Below are positions 58,670 through 64,000 of a stretch of 64,000 nt of DNA, piece by piece. The stretch's first letter is position 1; each line of letters opens with the position of its first letter. A program made the translations under genes and the position numbers. The notes under the pieces were generated by a model that was given only the letters and a program-made list of their open reading frames with translations, made no database searches and was not told the origin of the DNA. Source of the DNA: Hofstenia miamia (lineage: Eukaryota; Xenacoelomorpha; Acoela); contig SCFE01000096.1 in NCBI GenBank assembly GCA_004352715.1, positions 1,653,133 through 1,717,132 of the forward strand. Direction: 5' to 3'.

Positions 58670-58963
58670 TCTTACACTATCTGATGCCCTATGTTGTTGA
58701 ACTTTATGAGATTTAAGATCTTGCAAGCCAGAAAAGTTAGTGGAGCAATGAGGACACGTGAACTGAATGTAACATTGAAGAGGCGGATCAGTGAGGCAAA
58801 AATGAACCCGTGCTCTATGATCTTTAAAGCCCAGGAATCCAGAGAAACTTTGATCACAAAATTCACATCTATACGGCTGTATTTGGAGATGAACACTGAA
58901 TATATGATCTTCTAGCCGCTGGTACGACGTTAATAGTTTTGGGCAATTTGTGCACGCGTACAT
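58670..58963 (-). CDS. C2H2 zinc-finger protein, upstream exon
   Basis: The minus strand from ATG 58963 reads MYACTNCPKLLTSYQRLEDH, then YRCEFC...H and FTCPHC...H, three zinc fingers, and ends HRASDSVR before a perfect GTAAGT donor (58664-58669). A TAA lies in frame three codons above the ATG. So either translation starts here, or the exon begins at a weak acceptor (CTCATAAG) just upstream and the protein is longer. It joins in phase with 55625-56404 for a total of about 11 fingers. Confidence 0.8.
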
Positions 58964-58974
58964 TTTCCTCACTT

Positions 58975-60095
58975 ATGAGTCATTCAATTAAAAACTCATA
59001 ATGAACTAACACTATCTAAAATTTAAAAACGTGATAAAAGTCTAGTAAATAAACAATGCCATATCACATTTGTAGCATTAAATGTAGTACTATTACCGGC
59101 AAAAGTCAATGTTTTGCCAAAAATTGACGTTCATTGAGTGACGAAGCGATTCTATGTTAACATAATTTAGACATTATCGCAATTATTAATTTAGAAAATA
59201 TCCCGCAATAATTTGTGTAAAATATAATTTTTACACAAATTTGAACAATAAATGTAACAAAGTGAGCCGCAAATGGCTTGTTTCATTGAACAAATTGGAC
59301 TTCTTCTAGAAGCTTCGCTCGCACTTTTGAGTTATCTAAGAGTGTGTCACTGATGAAATAATAATAACCTCGGTTCCAAATTTTTAGCTACATAAGCATA
59401 TTAAAATTATACAATTAATTTGCGTTTGATAGACTATGGCAATATTGGTCCATTGTAAAAGTGAGCATTCTATCTAACCACGTTATCGTTTCCCCTTGTC
59501 ACAGTTAAAAAATTAATAATCGTACTCACGTCCTCTTAAGAATCTAACGAATCTGCGATAACTTAGATACATGTATTTCAAAGAGTTGTCATAAAATGAT
59601 AAATGAATCAGAATTCGAAGCATAATCCACATAAATTTAATGCAACGAAGTATATTTTATACAGTAAACAAATATCAAGGAAAGAGATTTTGCACGATAT
59701 TACAGACGAAATGGTAAAAAATTCTATCAAGTTCAAGGCGTCATTGGATTATAATTAACAGGCAATTGAAGATCAAGTAGCAAACAAAATAAAACGACAT
59801 TTATTAAAAATACAAATTTTATCTATTTTACAAAAGTGTCATTAAACAATTATTCATATTTAGACATTCATTATGTACATGGACAAATGCATGAAGAGAA
59901 TGATAATCTTCGTTAGCAAACTGTGTCTGTAAAACTGACTTACAACCTTTTGATAAAACACGCACAACAGCCACTTAAAACTCTTAATGATGAAAATGTG
60001 AGACTGGGCTTTTTTAATAACTATAAAAACTCTCTGGTTTATAATAAAAACCAGTGACACTGAACCATTGAAAATTAACCAATGAATACAGCTTT
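58975..60095. other. Spacer between the zinc-finger gene and LZTR1
   Basis: About 1.1 kb. It should contain the LZTR1 3' UTR (minus strand; AATAAA-like hexamer near 59798) and the zinc-finger gene's promoter or first intron. No coding content seen. Confidence 0.45.
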
Positions 60096-60099
60096 CTTT

Positions 60100-61959
60100 T
60101 TAAAACTGAGGGTAATTACTTCTAGAAGAACTGCGCCCACTGTGATTGAGCTCTTGTGAAATAGCAGCAATAACGTCAACAAGAAGATTTTTACTTAAAT
60201 TTTGCAAACATTCCTTATTCCCAAGTGCATCCAGATTTCGAACAATTATTGACAGGGCCCGCTGCTTCATTTCTGTAGCATGAATAGTATCTGCTGCCTC
60301 TAAAACCTGTAGAACATTTGTACGATCAATATTCTTTTCTAAATTATGCTGACAAATAGTTTGTAATCTTAGATTTGAGAAGCCAAAGAAATTGGCTGCT
60401 TCTAGTAAATACAGAGATTCATCTGGTGGCATATTTGACAGTCCACAATAAATGTACTTTATCAACGATCTGAAAGCTCCAGGAGTAGGAATTGTTTCTC
60501 CTATAGCAACAATTACTTCTCGTTCTGCCGGATCAAACGAACGGAACATGGCCTCGAAATATGATGAGCGTGAGATGAGTATAGCTTTATGAGCTTTAAC
60601 TGCAATAGATCCGGCTCGCAAAACAACATCTGTGTAAAATCCGTCAATCAACAACTGCCGCATATCCCGGGCAAGAGTTTCATGACCCGGAGGCGGTAAT
60701 TCAACTGGACTAGGGAGCATTGGCATTGGTTCTGGTGGCACTTTATGACGCCGGATGATTTCAATGATCAAATTTTTTGGCAAAAGTTCAAACTCTTTAA
60801 GAACAATTGATTTTATAAAATTATCTTCCCGTACGATACGCTTGAGACAACATTCCTTAAGCCCATCTAAACCAAGTGAGCTCGCTCTAGAAAGCGAATG
60901 AAGGGTGTCGGGAAGGGAAAGCGATTTGATACATTCTCGTAAATAGTGAAAAGAAAGAAGCTGAAGTCGCGACATTTCAAGCTCCGCAGCAAGCCGACAA
61001 ACATCCATAAGAAGCTCTATAAGTGGTAGTCCTTCTACAAATCCAGGTAAATCACCACTACGCATTTGATCAGTGTAAATGTAGTTTAATAAAAGTCGAC
61101 AGGCCGCTGGACAGGTCGATTGAAGAAGAAGTTCTTTCCGCCCAAGATTAATTGCAGACGTTGAAGCTTCTCTTAGCATTCGATGCAAACCAGTGCTACG
61201 AGTTGCTAGTATGCAAGAATGTGCTGCTAAACGCACACCACCTTCAGCTACAATCTCAACGTCAGCAGCTTGTTCTGATTTCAAGAGTTTTCCAAGATCT
61301 TCAACCAGAGTACATTTAGGATGAGATGAGAACTGAAATCTATAAACACCTTCACAATATTTCCCGCTATAAATTCCACCGTAAACATACATAACATCAC
61401 CTAAAACTACAGCAGTATGAAATAGTCGTCCACTAGGACCCACAGACCCAACTGCTGGTGTTACAACACTCCAGGTTTGAGTATCTAAATCGAAGCAATG
61501 CAACTCATTAGAAAGTGCAGTATCCGCGCCTCCACCAAATACGTAAAGCCTTCCTTCATAGGCTACCATCGTATGACCGTAACGCTTACTAGGCGGTGGG
61601 CAACTCGAAACCGGAACCCTAGACCAGCGGCATTGTTGTAATGAAAACTGGAATAAAGTATTTGTAATACGTGCACCACTCTGACCTGAAAACACAAACA
61701 TTGTATCTCTGGCAACAACAACGGGGAAGTTGCAACAAGAAGGTGGCACATCTCCCGTTTGCTTGACAGGTTCCCATCTATGTGGCAAACCATTGGTATT
61801 AAGTTTAATGTTCCACATGTCATCCAATCGAGCGTTTCCATCGTATCCCGCAAAAATCCACAATCGATCATCATACACAACAGCTCCATGAGCAGATCGA
61901 GGCTTGGGCAGTTCTCCTTCAACGCGAATAGGCGTCCATTGATGAGTATCGAATCGATA
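60100..61959 (-). CDS. LZTR1: LZTR1 orthologue, large C-terminal exon
   Basis: Kelch-BTB-BACK protein that acts as a CUL3 ubiquitin-ligase adaptor for RAS-family GTPases, associated with the Golgi and endomembranes. The exon begins after TTAAATTTAG (AG at 61960-61961) with YRFDTHQWTPIRVEGELPKP. The frame is open through a GTG at 61876-61878 that is only a valine. Kelch repeats run over the first 220 or so residues (IFAGYDGNARLDDMW, MFVFSGQSG, RYGHTMVAYEGRLYVFGG, MYVYGG). BTB1 follows (LLKSEQAADVEIVAEGG), then BACK. BTB2 is near residue 430 of the exon product (GFYTDVVLRAGSIAVKAHKA, SSYFEAMFRSF), with a second BACK. The stop is at 60100. About 619 codons are present; the vertebrate protein is about 840, so the N-terminal kelch repeats lie in exons upstream, probably past the window. 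One long exon covers what is many exons in vertebrates. The family identity is very secure. Confidence 0.95.
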   Translation of the reverse strand, partial: YRFDTHQWTPIRVEGELPKPRSAHGAVVYDDRLWIFAGYDGNARLDDMWNIKLNTNGLPHRWEPVKQTGDVPPSCCNFPVVVARDTMFVFSGQSGARITNTLFQFSLQQCRWSRVPVSSCPPPSKRYGHTMVAYEGRLYVFGGGADTALSNELHCFDLDTQTWSVVTPAVGSVGPSGRLFHTAVVLGDVMYVYGGIYSGKYCEGVYRFQFSSHPKCTLVEDLGKLLKSEQAADVEIVAEGGVRLAAHSCILATRSTGLHRMLREASTSAINLGRKELLLQSTCPAACRLLLNYIYTDQMRSGDLPGFVEGLPLIELLMDVCRLAAELEMSRLQLLSFHYLRECIKSLSLPDTLHSLSRASSLGLDGLKECCLKRIVREDNFIKSIVLKEFELLPKNLIIEIIRRHKVPPEPMPMLPSPVELPPPGHETLARDMRQLLIDGFYTDVVLRAGSIAVKAHKAILISRSSYFEAMFRSFDPAEREVIVAIGETIPTPGAFRSLIKYIYCGLSNMPPDESLYLLEAANFFGFSNLRLQTICQHNLEKNIDRTNVLQVLEAADTIHATEMKQRALSIIVRNLDALGNKECLQNLSKNLLVDVIAAISQELNHSGRSSSRSNYPQF

Positions 61960-61961
61960 CT

Positions 61962-64000
61962 AAATTTAATAAATGAAAATTTATAAATCCTTTTACAATA
62001 AAAACATTAAGTAAAACAGATTATTACACACGACTTCGCAATATATCACTAGTAGTATAAGCGTCACACAATTAAACCACAGCGCAGACATAATCAAAAG
62101 CAAGGCCAACTATACACATGGCGCCGCGGATAGCCAACTAACAAATTTCTAAGCATAATTTCTTGTTTGAGGTTTTTCGCAGACACCAGTGATGTCAGAA
62201 AGGAGAGAAGAAGGCCGCTACTGCCCTCCTTCGAATTGTTAACAGGTCTTCTGGTAAAATTATAGTTCAAAAAATTGTAGAATAAAAAACAGATAGAACG
62301 ATGTGACATGTTCACTAAGGTGCGGCAAAAAACAAAAATTGCCACACAGGACCGCTCATTTGTAGGTTTATTGCATTCAATGAAAAAAAATATACCAGCA
62401 TAAAAATAAATCCAATTCAATAATATTTACGGGTTGCGCAATGGCCACAAATTAACCATTAGTAACTAGCGTCCTCATTTCTTACAACACGGACATTTAA
62501 ATATAATAAATTTTATCTCTTATTTTAATCGAATGAAACCAGAAAGAAGGGATTAGAATGAAATTTATTTTCAAAGTTTAATTGACTGCAAATTTTTAAG
62601 CATCATAAATGATTTGTTAAGCAATAACTCAAAGTTTCGCATCAATGTGTAAAGATTTGTTGCTACTCAGGAGGTAGAACGTAGATAAGTTAATCCACTT
62701 TTTAATTATATACATATGTAACTAAGCTTTGATAATATTCACCGATGCAGTGGAACCAAACTTCACAGCCTGAAAAATTTTTTTGTTTGATGCTTCCAAG
62801 AGATTGCTACCATGATTATTGACATGCGGTATAAGAGAAAAATACCAACTATCACGTCATGCCATATAGAATAATTGATAATCTCAGTAAGCTCCATCAA
62901 TAATACTAAAAATATTGTCAATCAGAATATGTTTATTAAAAAATTTGGAGAATATTCTTGACGTAACTTGAACGTGAGAACTTGCACCTTGCATGTCGAC
63001 GTCGCATTTTCGACATACTCTCCTCCCGTGATAGATTGATTGTTGGCCTACAATCAATAAAACTGAGTAAATAACAGCAGTAGAAGCAATGCCACTCTAA
63101 ATACAGGCTTGAAGGATGAAATTATTCAATTTTCTCAAAATTCCTTCAGTTTCGCTAACTGCTTACCAATTATAAAGATCCTCATTTTTCTTGGTTCTCC
63201 CCCCCCCGTACAATGACGTTCTTCAGCTTTTTTCATATTCCTGGGGATATACATAGTGTACGAGGGGTGGCTCGTGCAATATATTCTGTGAAAATTTGGA
63301 TATTCCAGTAGGAGTGTAGTAGACTACAATCATTGTTTATAGCCAAGCATACTTCATGTTATCACGGAAATTGGTACAAAGGCGATGAATCAGCATTTAT
63401 AGTATTTATCTAATGTTTTAGTTAGGCTTCCGTTCTTTGATGCCGGGAGAACCTCCAATGAAAAAGTGAAGGAACATTTCGTCAGAAATAACTCAGCTGA
63501 AAGAGGAGTTGGAATAGGTTCTAGCTAAGAAGAAAGCTGAACTTCAGTAAATGCCAGAATAATATCGGTAAACATATACGAAAGGGGTGAGAAAAATACA
63601 GCTTCAATGATAAATTTTCTTTCAAGTTATCTATGTTTTTGCTATTTGCATAATCAATAAATATCAAATAATTTCGCTTAGCAATTTAGGGTAAATTTAA
63701 AAAAAATTTACGGAGAATACGCGACCCCTAACTCCTTCGCAATTTATTTCAAACTTTGTTCTAAAAATTGACATTTTAATTCATAATCCCTATCCAATGA
63801 TGTTCATCTATAATGTATACTGTTTTTAGCATAGTAAACAAGACACACTAAATTCAATTCAAATCTGTAAAACACACAGCACACAATACATTTTGATGAT
63901 CTTCTTAATTTCACCAATTATCCCAGTAGTTTGTTTAAATAGTTTCACTGTTAAATGCGCTACACGGCAGGCGAACATAGAAGTGTATTGATAACATAAT
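61962..64000. other. Upstream intron of LZTR1, no exon recognised
   Basis: The remaining LZTR1 kelch exons should lie on the minus strand upstream, but I see none here, so the intron is at least 2 kb. A minus-strand frame at 62094-62420 has no recognisable domain. The rest is AT-rich. Confidence 0.45.

Noticed and set aside
61563-61922. Alternative minus-strand frame in LZTR1
   Set aside because: Out-of-frame overlap with the clear kelch coding sequence.
62094-62420. Possible first LZTR1 exon
   Set aside because: The translation has no kelch motifs and no suitable splice sites were evident.

Overview
The window is AT-rich eukaryotic DNA with spliced genes, long intergenic spacers and many transposable elements. 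It contains recognisable animal genes: an LZTR1 orthologue, SLC52-type riboflavin transporters and a C2H2 zinc-finger gene. The mix of CR1/Jockey-type LINEs with 2A-like motifs, Tc1/mariner, piggyBac, hAT, Harbinger and Polinton pieces fits an invertebrate metazoan. I cannot name the taxon from the sequence. I saw no tRNA, rRNA, operon or CRISPR structure.

Layout. 1-1.6 kb: decayed Polinton/Maverick (integrase on +, capsid-like fragment on -). 1.69-1.95 kb: a palindrome that can fold into a T shape, ending exactly at an assembly gap. 3.2-5.3 kb: LINE with an almost intact reverse transcriptase (RT). 5.9-7.6 kb: complete TTAA-flanked piggyBac with four stops. 8-17.4 kb: non-coding DNA with hAT-like MITEs and a fold-back mariner. 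17.8-19 kb: CCAAT-rich repeats. 19.2-22.4 kb: minus-strand LINE lacking its YADD box. 24.4-27.2 kb: Tc1/mariner with about 400-bp terminal repeats, followed by a Harbinger MITE. 28.9-40.1 kb: a large inverted repeat around a 1000-N gap; each arm has an SLC52 gene and a PHD-like ORF. 43-50.3 kb: gypsy gag fragment, LINE fragments, an inverted-arm element and a second, broken copy of the 3.2-kb LINE. 51.75-52.9 kb: intact SLC52 gene (-). 53.8-55.2 kb: LINE with an unusual RT. 55.6-59 kb: two-exon zinc-finger gene (-). 60.1-62 kb: C-terminal exon of LZTR1 (-).

The host genes are not co-functional: SLC52 proteins import riboflavin, LZTR1 is a CUL3 substrate adaptor that restrains RAS-family GTPases, and the zinc-finger protein probably binds DNA. 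The 51.8-62 kb part is the true genic neighbourhood; the rest is mostly accessory DNA.

Assembly cautions: several single-N or short-N joins have the same sequence on both sides (20293, 30752, 38294, 44482), so some duplications are unmerged contig ends. The large inverted repeat also needs checking before it is treated as biology.
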